Origin: Streptomyces lydicus
GTDB lineage: Bacteria; Actinomycetota; Actinomycetes; Streptomycetales; Streptomycetaceae
DNA length: 64,000 bases
Reading direction: 5' to 3'
Assembly (NCBI RefSeq): GCF_001729485.1
Contig: NZ_CP017157.1
Coordinates: 3,658,001-3,722,000 of the forward strand
Made by a program: the position numbers and the translations under genes. Under the pieces are notes generated by a model. It had not been told where the DNA came from. It ran no database searches and saw only the letters and a program-made list of their open reading frames with translations. Below, in pieces: positions 50,936 through 59,936 of the stretch. The first letter of the stretch is position 1. Each line of letters opens with the position of its first letter.

Positions 50936-51229
50936 GACCTTCCCTCGGAAGACGGTGCCGGGGCGGGCGGCCCCGGCGTCGCTGTCGCTCGTACGTACCC
51001 CATTGCACACCCGGCCGCGGCACCCCGCCACCGACGGCGTTACCGGCCTTGCGGACGGCCGGTGGGGAGCGGGCGGGCACCCGTTGGAGTGGCAGCGTTC
51101 CGCCAGGTGGTCGTAGCGTGTCGGCAGAGGAGCAACGACCGCCCCGCGGGGATGTCGGGCGTCCGTCAGCGGACCGCGCGCCCCGCGTCGCAGCCGGTGT
51201 CCATCCGAGCGAAACGTTGAGGAGCGGAT
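50936..51229. other. 294-bp intergenic region
   Basis: Contains the promoters of the divergent VOC and secreted-protein genes. A 7-bp stem ACCGGCC (51042-51048)/GGCCGGT (51057-51063) is the only inverted repeat noticed. No further gene was recognised. Confidence 0.5.
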
Positions 51230-51676
51230 ATGGGAGCTCGCAGGGCAAAGGGAGCACTTCTGGTCTGTGCCGGGACGGCACTGGCGGCAGCGACCGTGGC
51301 GGCACCGGCTGCCGCCTCCTCGGCGCTGCCCGCGACGGGCCGCGTGGCGGTCATCGACTGCGCCGGGAAGCCGCAGGTGCGCCCCGGTACCTACACACTG
51401 GCCTGCGGCGACGGCAACAACGTGCTGACGTCGCTGCGGTGGTCGCAGTGGCAGCCGCGGTCCGCGGTGGCCGACGGAAGCGACATGGTCAACGACTGCC
51501 GGCCCTTCTGCGCGGCCGGCCACTTCCACCGCTACCGCGTGCACGTACGGCTGGACCACCCCCAGGCGCGCCCCGGCCACCCCGGGCAGCGGTACTACAC
51601 CCAGCTGACGCTCTCGTACCCCGGCAAGCGCCCGAGCGGCACCCCGCGCGTCGTCACCGTCAGGCTCCTGGGCTGA
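51230..51676 (+). CDS. Small secreted protein
   Basis: 148 residues. Signal peptide ARRAKGALLVCAGTALAAATVAAPAAA is followed by a mature domain of about 115 residues with cysteines in VIDCAGKPQV, YTLACGDGNN, MVNDCRPFCAAGHF, plausibly two disulphides. A WSQW pattern and beta-rich end suggest a compact binding fold; no family was recognised with certainty. ATG 51230 follows GAGGAGCGG. It resembles small exported proteins of unknown role that are abundant in Streptomyces. Confidence 0.85.
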   Translation: MGARRAKGALLVCAGTALAAATVAAPAAASSALPATGRVAVIDCAGKPQVRPGTYTLACGDGNNVLTSLRWSQWQPRSAVADGSDMVNDCRPFCAAGHFHRYRVHVRLDHPQARPGHPGQRYYTQLTLSYPGKRPSGTPRVVTVRLLG

Positions 51677-51880
51677 CGGGCCCGCACACCCCACCACGGG
51701 CCCCGGTCCCCGCCGCCGGAGTGCGGTGCGGCGTGCAACGAACGCCCGCCTGACCCGAGTTGACAGCCGCGGCCGGGCGTGCGCGAGGCCGGGGCGGGCG
51801 GGGCCGCGATGCCGCCGAGTCGCCGAACCCCCGGCCCCGCGCGAGGATGGACCGTCGGGAGCGACTCGCGAGGAGGCATC

Positions 51881-52822
51881 ATGCGGCTTCCGGTAGGACT
51901 CAACGGCTTCTCCGCCGTCGCCCGGCAGGCGGCGAGCGCACGGGGCGCCGCCGCACGCGCCGAGGACGCGTTCCTCGACGCGCTCGACGCACTCGGCCGG
52001 CTGAAGGCGCTGGACGCGGTGGCCGCTCCGGTGCAGCGGGCCGTGCGCGCCCTCCCGCTGGGCGGCGCCCGCGACATCCTGCACGGGCTCCCGCTGGGCC
52101 ATCCGCTCCACCCGGTGCTCGTCCAGGTGCCGATCGGCGCCTGGATGTCCGCGTCGGTGCTCGACGTCGTTCCCGGCACCCGGCGTTCGGCCAGGTTCCT
52201 GGTCGGCCTCGGCGTGCTCGCCGCCGCGCCGGCGGCCGTCGCGGGCTGGGTGGACTGGGCCGAGCAGCACGAGGACCAGATGCGGACCGGGTTGGTCCAC
52301 GCACTCTCCACCGCGTCGGCGGTCGGGCTCTACGCGGCCTCCTGGGTGCAGCGCGGCCGTGGCCGGATGGCGCTCGGCAGGTCCCTCGGCTGGGCCGGGC
52401 TCTGCGCCGCCGGCGCCGGCGGCTTCCTCGGCGGACACCTCGCGTACCGGCAGGCCGCGGGGCCCAACAAGACGGAGCCGGTGCCGCGCCTGCTGGAACC
52501 CGACTGGCTGCCGCTCGGCGGCACGGCGGAGTTCCCGGCCGGCGAGGCGGTGCGCCGGATGCTCGGCGAGGTGCCCGTGGTGGTGGTGCGCGAGACGGGC
52601 GGCCGCATCCATGTGCTCGCCGACCGGTGCAGCCACCTCTCCGGGCCGCTCTCCGAGGGCACGGTCGCCGACGGCTGCGTGGAGTGCCCCTGGCACGGCA
52701 GCGTCTTCCGGCTCGCGGACGGCAAGAACGTCCGCGGCCCCGCGACCGCGCCGCAACCCGCCTTCGAGGTACGTGTCGACAGCAGCGGCACCGTCCACGT
52801 ACGCCTGCCCGGTGCCGGCTGA
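51881..52822 (+). CDS. DUF2231 membrane domain fused to a Rieske [2Fe-2S] domain
   Basis: 313 residues. DUF2231 begins at GHPLHPVLVQVPIGAWMSASVLDVV, with membrane helices through residue 200. The Rieske domain (about 225-313) carries CSHLSGPLSEG and CPWHGS, the Cys-His/Cys-His cluster ligands. It looks like an electron-transfer component at the membrane. ATG 51881 has AGGAGG; a 102-base upstream ATG gives a poor N-terminus. No oxygenase partner is nearby. Similar fusions occur across actinomycetes with unknown partner. Confidence 0.9.
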   Translation: MRLPVGLNGFSAVARQAASARGAAARAEDAFLDALDALGRLKALDAVAAPVQRAVRALPLGGARDILHGLPLGHPLHPVLVQVPIGAWMSASVLDVVPGTRRSARFLVGLGVLAAAPAAVAGWVDWAEQHEDQMRTGLVHALSTASAVGLYAASWVQRGRGRMALGRSLGWAGLCAAGAGGFLGGHLAYRQAAGPNKTEPVPRLLEPDWLPLGGTAEFPAGEAVRRMLGEVPVVVVRETGGRIHVLADRCSHLSGPLSEGTVADGCVECPWHGSVFRLADGKNVRGPATAPQPAFEVRVDSSGTVHVRLPGAG

Positions 52823-52848
52823 GTACGCCGCACGCGTCAGCCGCGAGC

Positions 52849-53514
52849 TCACTTCAGCAGGGACGACTCCAGTCGCGCCAGCAGCGCGCCCGGCCCGTCG
52901 TGGACCTCCCGCGCGCCGGCGTCCAGAAGGTCCTGGCGGCAGTGGCCGCCGCTGAGCACGCCCACACAGGCCACCCCGGCCCGCGCGCCGGCCTTCATGT
53001 CCCAGACCGTGTCCCCGACGAAGACCGCGTTGCCCGGCTCGGTGCCGGCCTCGGCCAGCGCCTGTTGCACCAGGTCGGGGGCGGGCTTGCTGGACTCCAC
53101 GTCGTCCGCGCCGGTGACCGCGGTGAGGGCGTCCTCGGCATCCAGCGCGGTGCGCATGGCGTTCAGTTCCGCCGCGCTCGCCGAGCTGGCGAGGACCACC
53201 GTCCAGCCTCGTCCGGCCACGGCCCGCAGCAGGTCGGCGGCACCGTCGAAGGGCGCCAGCCGGGGCCAGTACTCGGCATACAGCGTCTTGTGCGCCGCGC
53301 TGACGGCCGCGTCGACGTCGCGGTCACGCTCCGGGCCCAGCAGATGGCCGATGAGGTGGTCGGCACCCATACCGACCGCCCGGTGGATGTCGGCCATCGG
53401 CACCCGGTGACCTGATTGGCGGAACGCCTCCCACCAGGTGACGGCATGCAGGTAGGTGGTGTCGACCAGGGTCCCGTCCACGTCGAACAGGGCGGCTCTG
53501 CGGTCGGTGTTCAT
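52849..53514 (-). CDS. HAD superfamily phosphatase (phosphoglycolate-phosphatase/beta-PGM-like)
   Basis: 221 residues. Motif I FDVDGTLVDT with nucleophile Asp, motif II VLASSAS, motif III lysine in ESSKPAPD, motif IV VFVGDTVWDM. The cap is C1-type helical. It removes phosphate from small phosphorylated metabolites; the substrate is not determined by sequence. It lies convergent with the Rieske-fusion gene. ATG 53512-53514. Confidence 0.92.
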   Translation of the reverse strand: MNTDRRAALFDVDGTLVDTTYLHAVTWWEAFRQSGHRVPMADIHRAVGMGADHLIGHLLGPERDRDVDAAVSAAHKTLYAEYWPRLAPFDGAADLLRAVAGRGWTVVLASSASAAELNAMRTALDAEDALTAVTGADDVESSKPAPDLVQQALAEAGTEPGNAVFVGDTVWDMKAGARAGVACVGVLSGGHCRQDLLDAGAREVHDGPGALLARLESSLLK

Positions 53515-53710
53515 CAGGCCCGTCTCTTTCGCCGTGCTGGGGAGGTCTCCTTCTCCCCGGGCGGCTGCCCGCCCCGCCGGGACCCGATGCGGCGCCCCGG
53601 CGTACCGGCGCGCCGTTTCTCCATGGCACGACCGATCGGTGGTGATCGCATCCCGGCGGCCGCCCGCCCCGGCCCCGTGCGGCGGCCGGCGGACGTGGCC
53701 GGCCCGCGCG

Positions 53711-54496
53711 TCACGGACCGTCGCCGGTCGAGACGGTGAACAGGGCGCCGTCCGGGTCGCGGATCACGGCCTGGGGGCCGGACGCGCCGCCGGCCGGCTC
53801 GACGGGCGTGACGGTGCCGCCGGCCGCGACCGCCGCCGCGGTGGTCCGGTCGAGGTCGTGGACGTGGAAGTGGACGTGCCACCGCGGTCGGACCCGCGGG
53901 TCCGGGGCCGCCTCGACGCCCCCGCCCCGCAGCGTGGCGACCGCGCGGTCACCCTGCCGCACGATGACCTGGTCCTCCTCGTAGTCCACCCGGCACTCGC
54001 TCTCCGGCGTGGCCCAGTCGAAGAGCTGCGCGTAGAAGATGGCCGCGTCGAACGCGTCGCGGGTCCGCAGTTCCAACAGGGCCGGGGCGCTGCCCTCGCC
54101 CACCGTCCAGGCCAGAGACTGCCCCTCCCAGAGGCCGAACCTGGCGCCGTCACGGTCGGCGGCCAGCGCGGCACGGCCGTAGCCGAGGCGGAGCGGTCCC
54201 ACCGCGACGGTGGCACCGCGTTCCCGGACCCGGGCGGCGACGTCATCGGCGTCGGCGACGGCGAAGTACGGCGTCCAGTCCACCGGCGCCTGCCAGCCCG
54301 GCGCGACAGCCGCGATACCGGCCACCGGCTGGTCATCGGCGAGCGCGACGCAGAACTCGTCACCGAAGCTCGCCGAGCGGAATTTCCAGTTCATCACCGC
54401 GCCGTAGAAGTCCTGCGCGGCGGTCAGGTCGCGGGTCGTCAGGCTGACCCAGCACGGCGCTCCGAGCACGGGAGCGACGTGTCGGTCGATCGACAT
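53711..54496 (-). CDS. Tandem VOC domain protein
   Basis: 261 residues in two VOC modules: CWVSLTTRDLTAAQDFYGAVMNW and, after about residue 130, ALLELRTRDAFDAAIFYAQLFDW. It ends AVIRDPDGALFTVST. Such duplicated VOC proteins resemble Streptomyces hydroxylases/thiol lyases; activity unknown. ATG 54494-54496 is used with GGAG ten bases before, and the longer frame would add a low-complexity tail. Confidence 0.88.
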   Translation of the reverse strand: MSIDRHVAPVLGAPCWVSLTTRDLTAAQDFYGAVMNWKFRSASFGDEFCVALADDQPVAGIAAVAPGWQAPVDWTPYFAVADADDVAARVRERGATVAVGPLRLGYGRAALAADRDGARFGLWEGQSLAWTVGEGSAPALLELRTRDAFDAAIFYAQLFDWATPESECRVDYEEDQVIVRQGDRAVATLRGGGVEAAPDPRVRPRWHVHFHVHDLDRTTAAAVAAGGTVTPVEPAGGASGPQAVIRDPDGALFTVSTGDGP

Positions 54497-54551
54497 CACA
54501 ACGTTCTCCTGCAGGGCGACCGGCGCGCCCGGGTCCGGGTCGGCGGGCGGT

Positions 54552-54878
54552 TCAGCGGCCGACTGCTTTGCGGAGTTCATCCTTGTTCATGGTGGAGCGC
54601 CCCTCGACGTTCTTCTTCTTGGCCTCCTCGTACAGCTGGTCCTTCGTAGGGCCCTGGGCCCCGCGGTGCGAACGCTCGCCGCCGCGCTGCGACGCGGACT
54701 TGGGATCGCGCGTCGACGTCCTGCTCGCCGACTCGGCCTCACCGGAGCGGGCGCGTTCCTTGTTGACGGTGCGCGCGGCGATCTCCTTCGCGCGCTTCTC
54801 GGAGGTACCGCGCTCCTCGGCCTGTTCCTTGATGTGCTCGTACTGTCGCTCACGCTTCTTGCTCGAACCCGCAGGCAT
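54552..54878 (-). CDS. Small basic 'plasmid stabilization'-annotated stress-type protein
   Basis: 108 residues, very charged. KKRERQYEHIKEQAEERG, RAKEIAARTVNKERARSGE, then a C-terminal SAP/Rho-N-like unit TKDQLYEEAKKKNVEGRSTMNKDELRKAV. I recognise this as the Streptomyces family annotated as plasmid stabilization protein; the name is historical and the role unknown. DNA or RNA contact by the C-terminal motif is possible. ATG 54876-54878 has AAGGAG seven bases upstream; the ATG three bases outside is too close. Confidence 0.85.
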   Translation of the reverse strand: MPAGSSKKRERQYEHIKEQAEERGTSEKRAKEIAARTVNKERARSGEAESASRTSTRDPKSASQRGGERSHRGAQGPTKDQLYEEAKKKNVEGRSTMNKDELRKAVGR

Positions 54879-55054
54879 CATGCAACTCCTTGATCGGGAC
54901 GGGGTGTGTGAGGTGCTCCGTCGCGCCGGCTGCCCGGCAGCCGGTGCCTCCGCGGGGCGCAGGAGGCACTTACCAGTCCACGCCCTGCGGCCGCCCGGCG
55001 CGACACGGGAGAGCCGACCAGGTCTGCACGGCAGGCGGGGGAGCCGGGGAGCGG

Positions 55055-55624
55055 TCAGGAAGCCGGCTCGGTGAGCGCTTCCTCGATCGCCTTCAGGAAG
55101 TCCTCCAGGTCGTCGGGTGTGCGCGAGGTGACGAGCGTCCAGCCATTCGAGTTGTCACTGACGGCGGACTCGTCCACCCAGCGGCCGCCGGCATTGCGGA
55201 TGTCGGTGCGCAGCGAGGGATAGGAGGTCAGCGTCTTGCCCTTGACGACGTCCGCCTCGACCAGGCCCCACGCGCCGTGGCAGATCGCCGCGACCGGGCG
55301 GTGCGCGGAGGGGAAGGCGCGGACGAGCGCGACGGCCTTGTCCTGAAGCCGCAGCGCGTCCGCGTTCAGCGTGCCTCCCGGCAGCACCAGCGCGTCGTAC
55401 GCGGAGGCGTCCACGTCGTCCAGCGTCCGGTCCGGGGTGACCTTCTGACCGGGGTCCTTGTCGCCGACGAGGGTCTGGATCGGGTCGCTGCTCACCGCGG
55501 CGATCTGCACCTCGGCGCCGGCGTCCCGCAGATGCTGCACCGGGACGAGAAGTTCGTCCTGTTCCACTCCGTAGTTGGCCACCACGACCAGAACGGAGTG
55601 ACCGCTCAGCTTGCTGTCAGCCAT
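55055..55624 (-). CDS. DJ-1/PfpI family protein
   Basis: 189 residues. Nucleophile Cys in AAICHGAWGLVEADVVKGKTLTSY, with the elbow Glu/Asp in the ELL and DRTLDD regions. The family includes protein deglycases and intracellular proteases of the PfpI type (the YhbO subgroup, stress-related). ATG 55622-55624 follows GAGGAGGAA. Alone in its transcript. Confidence 0.92.
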   Translation of the reverse strand: MADSKLSGHSVLVVVANYGVEQDELLVPVQHLRDAGAEVQIAAVSSDPIQTLVGDKDPGQKVTPDRTLDDVDASAYDALVLPGGTLNADALRLQDKAVALVRAFPSAHRPVAAICHGAWGLVEADVVKGKTLTSYPSLRTDIRNAGGRWVDESAVSDNSNGWTLVTSRTPDDLEDFLKAIEEALTEPAS

Positions 55625-55923
55625 GCTTCCTCCTCGTTGTCCTGCAGGTCCGCGGGCCGGCCCGGTGTACGGACGGCGTCTGTCTCCGCGGCTGCCCACC
55701 GCACGGCACGCCATGCGCCGCCCCACCGGCCCTGGCTCCAGTCCATCCGGAGACCCGGCCGCGCGCGACACGAGCACCCCGGACCGGCGGAACACCGGGC
55801 CGGGCGTCGGCGGCTGCGGCGGCCACGTCCCGAGACCGCCTTGTCGCCACGGTGCGGGAGCGCGCGAGCCGCTCCCGCACCGGCGACGCCGTGCCACCGC
55901 CGCCCGGCGTCGTCAGGCCGGGC
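55625..55923. other. 299-bp intergenic region
   Basis: Lies between the DJ-1 gene and the end of gnd, both minus strand. It should hold the DJ-1 promoter; no repeat, RNA element or extra gene was recognised in it. Confidence 0.5.
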
Positions 55924-57363
55924 TCAGGCGGAGACCTCGGGCCGGTCGTGCTCCGCCCAGCGGGTGTGGAAGCTGCCCTCGCGGTCGGTCCGGCGGTAGG
56001 TGTGGGCGCCGAAGAAGTCCCGCTGCGCCTGGGTGAGGGCCGCCGGCAGCCGTTCGGCGCGCAGCGAGTCGTAGTAGGCCAGCGCGGTGGAGAAGGCGGG
56101 GACCGGGATGCCGTGGCGCGCGGCGGTGGCCACCACCTCGCGCCAGCTCTGCTGGGCGCCGCCGATCTCCTGGCCGAACTCCCGGTCCGACAGCAGGCTG
56201 ACGAGGCCGGGGTCGGCGGCGTAGGCGGCGCGGATGCGGTCGAGGAACGCGGCGCGGATGATGCAGCCGCCGCGCCAGATCGCGGCGACCGCACCGGGGT
56301 CGATGTCCCAGTCGTACTCGGCGCTGCCATCCATGATCATCTTCCATCCCTGGTCGTAGGCGATGATCTTCGAGGCGTACAGGGCCTGCTCCACATGGGC
56401 GGTGAAGGTCTCCGCCTCGTGGGCGGACAGCGGCCGGGCGCCGGCGCCCGGCAGGTCGCGGTAGGCGGCGCGCAGGTCGGTGTGCCCCGACGAGGAGCGG
56501 GCGAAGACCGCCTGGGCGATGGCGCTGACCGGGACGCCGAGGTCGAGGGCGATCTGTACGGTCCAGCGTCCGGTGCCCTTCTGTTCGGCCCGGTCCTGGA
56601 CGACGTCGACGAAGGGTGCGCCGGTCGCGGCGTCGGTGTGGGCGAGCACCTCGGCGGTGATCTCGATCAGGTACGAGTCCAGGCGGCCGGTGTTCCAGCG
56701 CCGGAAGATCTCGGCGATCTGCGGGGGGTGGTAGCCGCCGACCTGCCGCAGCAGGTCGTACGCCTCGCCGATGAGCTGCATGTCCGCGTACTCGATGCCG
56801 TTGTGCACCATCTTGACGAAGTGTCCGGCCCCGTCCGGCCCGATGTGGGTGCAGCAGGGCTCACCGTCCACCTTGGCGCTGATCGCCTCCAGCAGCGGGC
56901 CGAGGGAGGCGTAGGACTCGGCCGAGCCGCCGGGCATGATCGAGGGCCCGTGCAGCGCACCCTCCTCACCGCCGGAGACGCCGGTGCCGACGAAGTGGAC
57001 GCCCCGCTCGCGCAGGGCGCGTTCGCGGCGGCGGGTGTCGGCGAAGTGGGCGTTCCCACCGTCGATGATCATGTCGCCGGGCTCCAGCAAGGGGGCGAAC
57101 TCCTCGATCACCGTGTCGGTCGGATCGCCGGCCTTCACCATGATCATCAATCGCCTGGGGCGCTCCAGGGCGGCGACGAACTCCTCGGGCCGCTCGGTGG
57201 CCACGAAGTTTCCCTCGTGCCCGAACTCCTCGATGAGGGCATGGGTCCTGCTGGGCGTGCGGTTGTGCAGGGCCACGGTGTAGCCGTGGCGGGCGAAGTT
57301 GCGGGCCAGGTTGCGGCCCATCACCGCGAGCCCGGTGACACCGATCTGTGCGGTGGCGGCCAT
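55924..57363 (-). CDS. gnd: 6-phosphogluconate dehydrogenase (NADP-dependent, decarboxylating)
   Basis: 479 residues, standard length. NADP-binding motif GLAVMGRNLARNFARHGY with NRTPSRT, catalytic Lys and Asn in HFVKMVHNGIEY, signature region GGNAHFADTRRRE and C-terminal substrate contacts DREGSFHTRW. It oxidises 6-phosphogluconate to ribulose-5-phosphate, giving NADPH in the pentose phosphate pathway. ATG 57361-57363 has GGGAG. No zwf or other pathway gene adjoins it, so it may be a second copy outside the main operon. Confidence 0.95.
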   Translation of the reverse strand: MAATAQIGVTGLAVMGRNLARNFARHGYTVALHNRTPSRTHALIEEFGHEGNFVATERPEEFVAALERPRRLMIMVKAGDPTDTVIEEFAPLLEPGDMIIDGGNAHFADTRRRERALRERGVHFVGTGVSGGEEGALHGPSIMPGGSAESYASLGPLLEAISAKVDGEPCCTHIGPDGAGHFVKMVHNGIEYADMQLIGEAYDLLRQVGGYHPPQIAEIFRRWNTGRLDSYLIEITAEVLAHTDAATGAPFVDVVQDRAEQKGTGRWTVQIALDLGVPVSAIAQAVFARSSSGHTDLRAAYRDLPGAGARPLSAHEAETFTAHVEQALYASKIIAYDQGWKMIMDGSAEYDWDIDPGAVAAIWRGGCIIRAAFLDRIRAAYAADPGLVSLLSDREFGQEIGGAQQSWREVVATAARHGIPVPAFSTALAYYDSLRAERLPAALTQAQRDFFGAHTYRRTDREGSFHTRWAEHDRPEVSA

Positions 57364-57586
57364 ACGTACTCCCGTTGGTGGGGCGGACTGTGACATCCGA
57401 CTCCACCAGACGGAGGGAGGGGCCGGGTGGAGGCACACCCGGCGGTTCCCGGGCGGACGGCGGCCCGGACGCGAGTGGCCCCGTTCAGGACCGCCGCCGG
57501 CCGGCGGGAACTCCGCGCCCGGTCCGGCCGACTAGTGGGCTGTGGAACGGAGCACGGAGTGGTCGGGGCCCCTTGAGGGGCGGCAG

Positions 57587-58231
57587 GTGGACGGCGCGGG
57601 CGGTCTGGAGGTGCGGTTGCGGCAGGTGGTGTGCCGCCACGGCCGGCTGGAGGCGGTCCGTGGAGTCGATCTGGAGGTACGGGCCGGTGAGCGGATCGCG
57701 CTGACCGGCACCAACGGATCGGGAAAGACGACGCTGTTGCGGGCGGTGCTCGGTCTGCACCGGCAGGCCGACGGGGAGATCGTCGTCGGCGGCCGGGGCT
57801 GCCGCAGCGCCGCCGAATGGGCGTGGCGGCGGCGGGCGTGCGGATGGATTCCGCAACGGCCGGCCGCCGGACGCTTCCCGCTCCTCGCGAGGGAGCTGCT
57901 GGCGAGCAGCGGTGACCTCGCCGAGGCCCGGCACGCGGCCGAGCGGCTCGGCGTGGGCGCCCTGACCGACCGGCCGGTGAGCAGCCTCTCGGGCGGCCAG
58001 TTGCAGCGCATGCACCTGGCGCGCGCGGTGGGCTGCGTGGCGGCGGGGGCAGGTGTGCTGCTGGCGGACGAGCCGACCGCGGCGCTGGACTTCGCCGGGC
58101 AGGAGGAGGCCGCCGAACTCCTCACCGCACTTCCGGTGACGCTGCTGGTGGTGACGCACGACCGGGCGATGGCCGGGCGCTGCGACCGGACACTGGAGAT
58201 GGCGGCCGGCCGGCTGCGGGAGGTCGCGTGA
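57587..58231 (+). CDS. Metal ABC transporter ATP-binding protein
   Basis: 214 residues. Walker A GTNGSGKTTLL, Q-loop IPQRPAA, signature LSGGQLQRMHLARA, Walker B AGVLLADEPTAALD, His in VTHDRAMAG. It is the ATPase of a zinc/manganese-type importer (Znu/Mnt/Sit-like), judged from the permease and lipoprotein downstream. GTG 57587 is preferred with GAGGGG six bases upstream; GTG 57542 would add 15 residues. The next gene overlaps by GTGA (58228-58231). Confidence 0.9.
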   Translation: MDGAGGLEVRLRQVVCRHGRLEAVRGVDLEVRAGERIALTGTNGSGKTTLLRAVLGLHRQADGEIVVGGRGCRSAAEWAWRRRACGWIPQRPAAGRFPLLARELLASSGDLAEARHAAERLGVGALTDRPVSSLSGGQLQRMHLARAVGCVAAGAGVLLADEPTAALDFAGQEEAAELLTALPVTLLVVTHDRAMAGRCDRTLEMAAGRLREVA

Positions 58232-59100
58232 GCGCCCTCGGGCAGGTCGGCGACCTGCTGCAACTGGTCCCGGTGCAGCGGGCGGGCGCCGGACTGGTGC
58301 TCGCCGCCCTCGGACTGCCGGTGATCGGTGTGGTGATCGTCGGCCTGGACATCATGCCGGTGCGCTTCGCCATGATGCACGTGGCGCTGCTGGGCATCGC
58401 GGTGGGCCAACTCGTGGGCCTGGACCCGGTGTTGTGCGCGCTGGTGGCCTGTGCGCTGGCGGGGGCGGGAGTGGCCCCGCTGGCCCGTACCGCGGACGGC
58501 CTGTCGGGGGCGATGGGGCTGCTGATGAGCCTCGCGATCGCCGCCGCCCTGCTGATGCTGGCGCTGTCCGGGGTGAACGCCAACGGGGCGTTCGCGCTGC
58601 TCTGGGGATCGATCCTGTCGGTGCGCCCGGCGGACCTCGTGGTGCTGGGAGCGCTGGCGGTGGCCGTACCGGCGCTGTTCGTCCGGCGGCGGCGGGACCT
58701 GGCGCTGCTGCTGCACGACCGGGAACTGGCGCTGTGCTCCGGCGTGGCGGTGCAGCGGCTGACTGTGGTGCTGCTGGTCCTGGTGGCGGTCGCGGTCGCC
58801 GGCGCCATCCGCCTGACGGGTGCGCTGCTGGTGGACGCGCTGACCCTGCTGCCGGCCCTGGCCGCCCGCCGCCTCGGCCGGTCGCTGGTGTCGATCACAC
58901 TCTGGGCGGTCGGCATCGGCGTCGTCGTGAACGTCGTCGGCTTCCTGCTCGCGCTGGCCTGGGACCTGCCGCCCGGTCCGGTGCTCGTCCTCGCCGCGGG
59001 GGCCGTCGCCCTTGCCGCTCACCTGATACCCGAACGGAGAACCTCATCATGGCGCACGTCCGCGTCCTCTTCCGCCCCGCCGTCGCCGTCACCGCACTGA
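58228..59100 (+). CDS. Metal ABC transporter permease (ABC-3 family)
   Basis: 290 residues with about eight membrane segments (VLAALGLPVIGVVIVGLDI, LLGIAVGQLVGL, LLMSLAIAAALLML). GTG 58228 overlaps the ATPase TGA, so the two are coupled. The MHVALLGIAVGQ and TGALLVDALTLLPAL blocks match ZnuB/MntB-type permeases. Its C-terminal 50 bases overlap the lipoprotein gene. Metal specificity cannot be read from sequence. Confidence 0.9.
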   Translation: MSALGQVGDLLQLVPVQRAGAGLVLAALGLPVIGVVIVGLDIMPVRFAMMHVALLGIAVGQLVGLDPVLCALVACALAGAGVAPLARTADGLSGAMGLLMSLAIAAALLMLALSGVNANGAFALLWGSILSVRPADLVVLGALAVAVPALFVRRRRDLALLLHDRELALCSGVAVQRLTVVLLVLVAVAVAGAIRLTGALLVDALTLLPALAARRLGRSLVSITLWAVGIGVVVNVVGFLLALAWDLPPGPVLVLAAGAVALAAHLIPERRTSSWRTSASSSAPPSPSPH

Positions 59101-59867
59101 GCGCCGGGCTGGCGCTGCTGACCGGCTGCGGCGGCAACGGCGGTACGGACACGTCGGCCGGCTCCTCGCGGCCGGTCGCGGCAACCGGTCCGGAGGTCGT
59201 CGCCACCTCCACCTGGGAGGCGGCACTGGCGAAGGCCGCCGGGGCCAGGAACGTCCGGTACCTCGTCCCCGCGTCGATCAGGCACGCCCCCGACTACGAC
59301 CTCAAGCCGTCCGACCTGACGGCGGTCGCGGGCGCCGACTACGTGCTCTACGCCTCCTTCGAGCCCTGGGCCGGCAAGATCAAGGAAGCGGTCGGCTCGC
59401 ACGCGAAGCTGGTCGAGGTCAACCTGGACAACACGCCCGGAGCGACCCGCGCCGAAGTGACCGCGCTCGGCCGGAAGTTCGGTACGGAGCGCGCCGCCGC
59501 CCGGTGGAACACCACCTTCACGCGCACGTGGGACACGCTCGCCCGGCAGGTGAAGGGCACCTGGCCGGGCGGCAAGGCGCCGGCCGTGGCGTCGCAGAAG
59601 TTCACCACGTGGGCGGCCGAGCTGGCGGGCGCCAAGGTGGTCGGCACCTACGGCCCCGAAGCGGTCACCCCCGCCCAGCTGTCCGCACTGTCCGCGAAGA
59701 AGCCGAAGTTCGTGCTGGACAACGAGAACATGTCGAGCGGCACCGTGCTGCCGGGCTCCGGGGCCGAGCAGCTCAACATCGTCAACTACCCGGGCCGGGA
59801 CCTCGACCTGCTGGCGGTCTACCGCGAGGCGGCCGGCCAGCTGAGGAAGGCGTTCTCCGGCTCCTGA
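59049..59867 (+). CDS. Metal-binding substrate-binding lipoprotein (TroA-like)
   Basis: 272 residues. Signal peptide and lipobox LLTGC (Cys27), then the TroA fold: ASIRHAPDYDLKPSDLTAVAGADYV, whose His is the first metal ligand. A His-rich loop is absent, unlike ZnuA of Gram-negatives. ATG 59049 follows GGAGAACC and lies 52 bp inside the permease gene. Zinc or manganese is inferred from family only. Confidence 0.88.
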   Translation: MAHVRVLFRPAVAVTALSAGLALLTGCGGNGGTDTSAGSSRPVAATGPEVVATSTWEAALAKAAGARNVRYLVPASIRHAPDYDLKPSDLTAVAGADYVLYASFEPWAGKIKEAVGSHAKLVEVNLDNTPGATRAEVTALGRKFGTERAAARWNTTFTRTWDTLARQVKGTWPGGKAPAVASQKFTTWAAELAGAKVVGTYGPEAVTPAQLSALSAKKPKFVLDNENMSSGTVLPGSGAEQLNIVNYPGRDLDLLAVYREAAGQLRKAFSGS

Positions 59868-59885
59868 GCGGCCGGTCGACGTGCC

Positions 59886-59919
59886 CCGGGGAGGAGCCGC
59901 CGCGGCGGATCCTCCCCGG
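59886..59919. terminator. Bidirectional terminator
   Basis: Stem CCGGGGAGGA (59886-59895) / TCCTCCCCGG (59910-59919), extended by an inner GCCGC/GCGGC pairing. It lies between the lipoprotein gene and the convergent AMP-ligase gene. Confidence 0.75.
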
Positions 59920-59936
59920 AGGCGTGCCCGGTGGCG

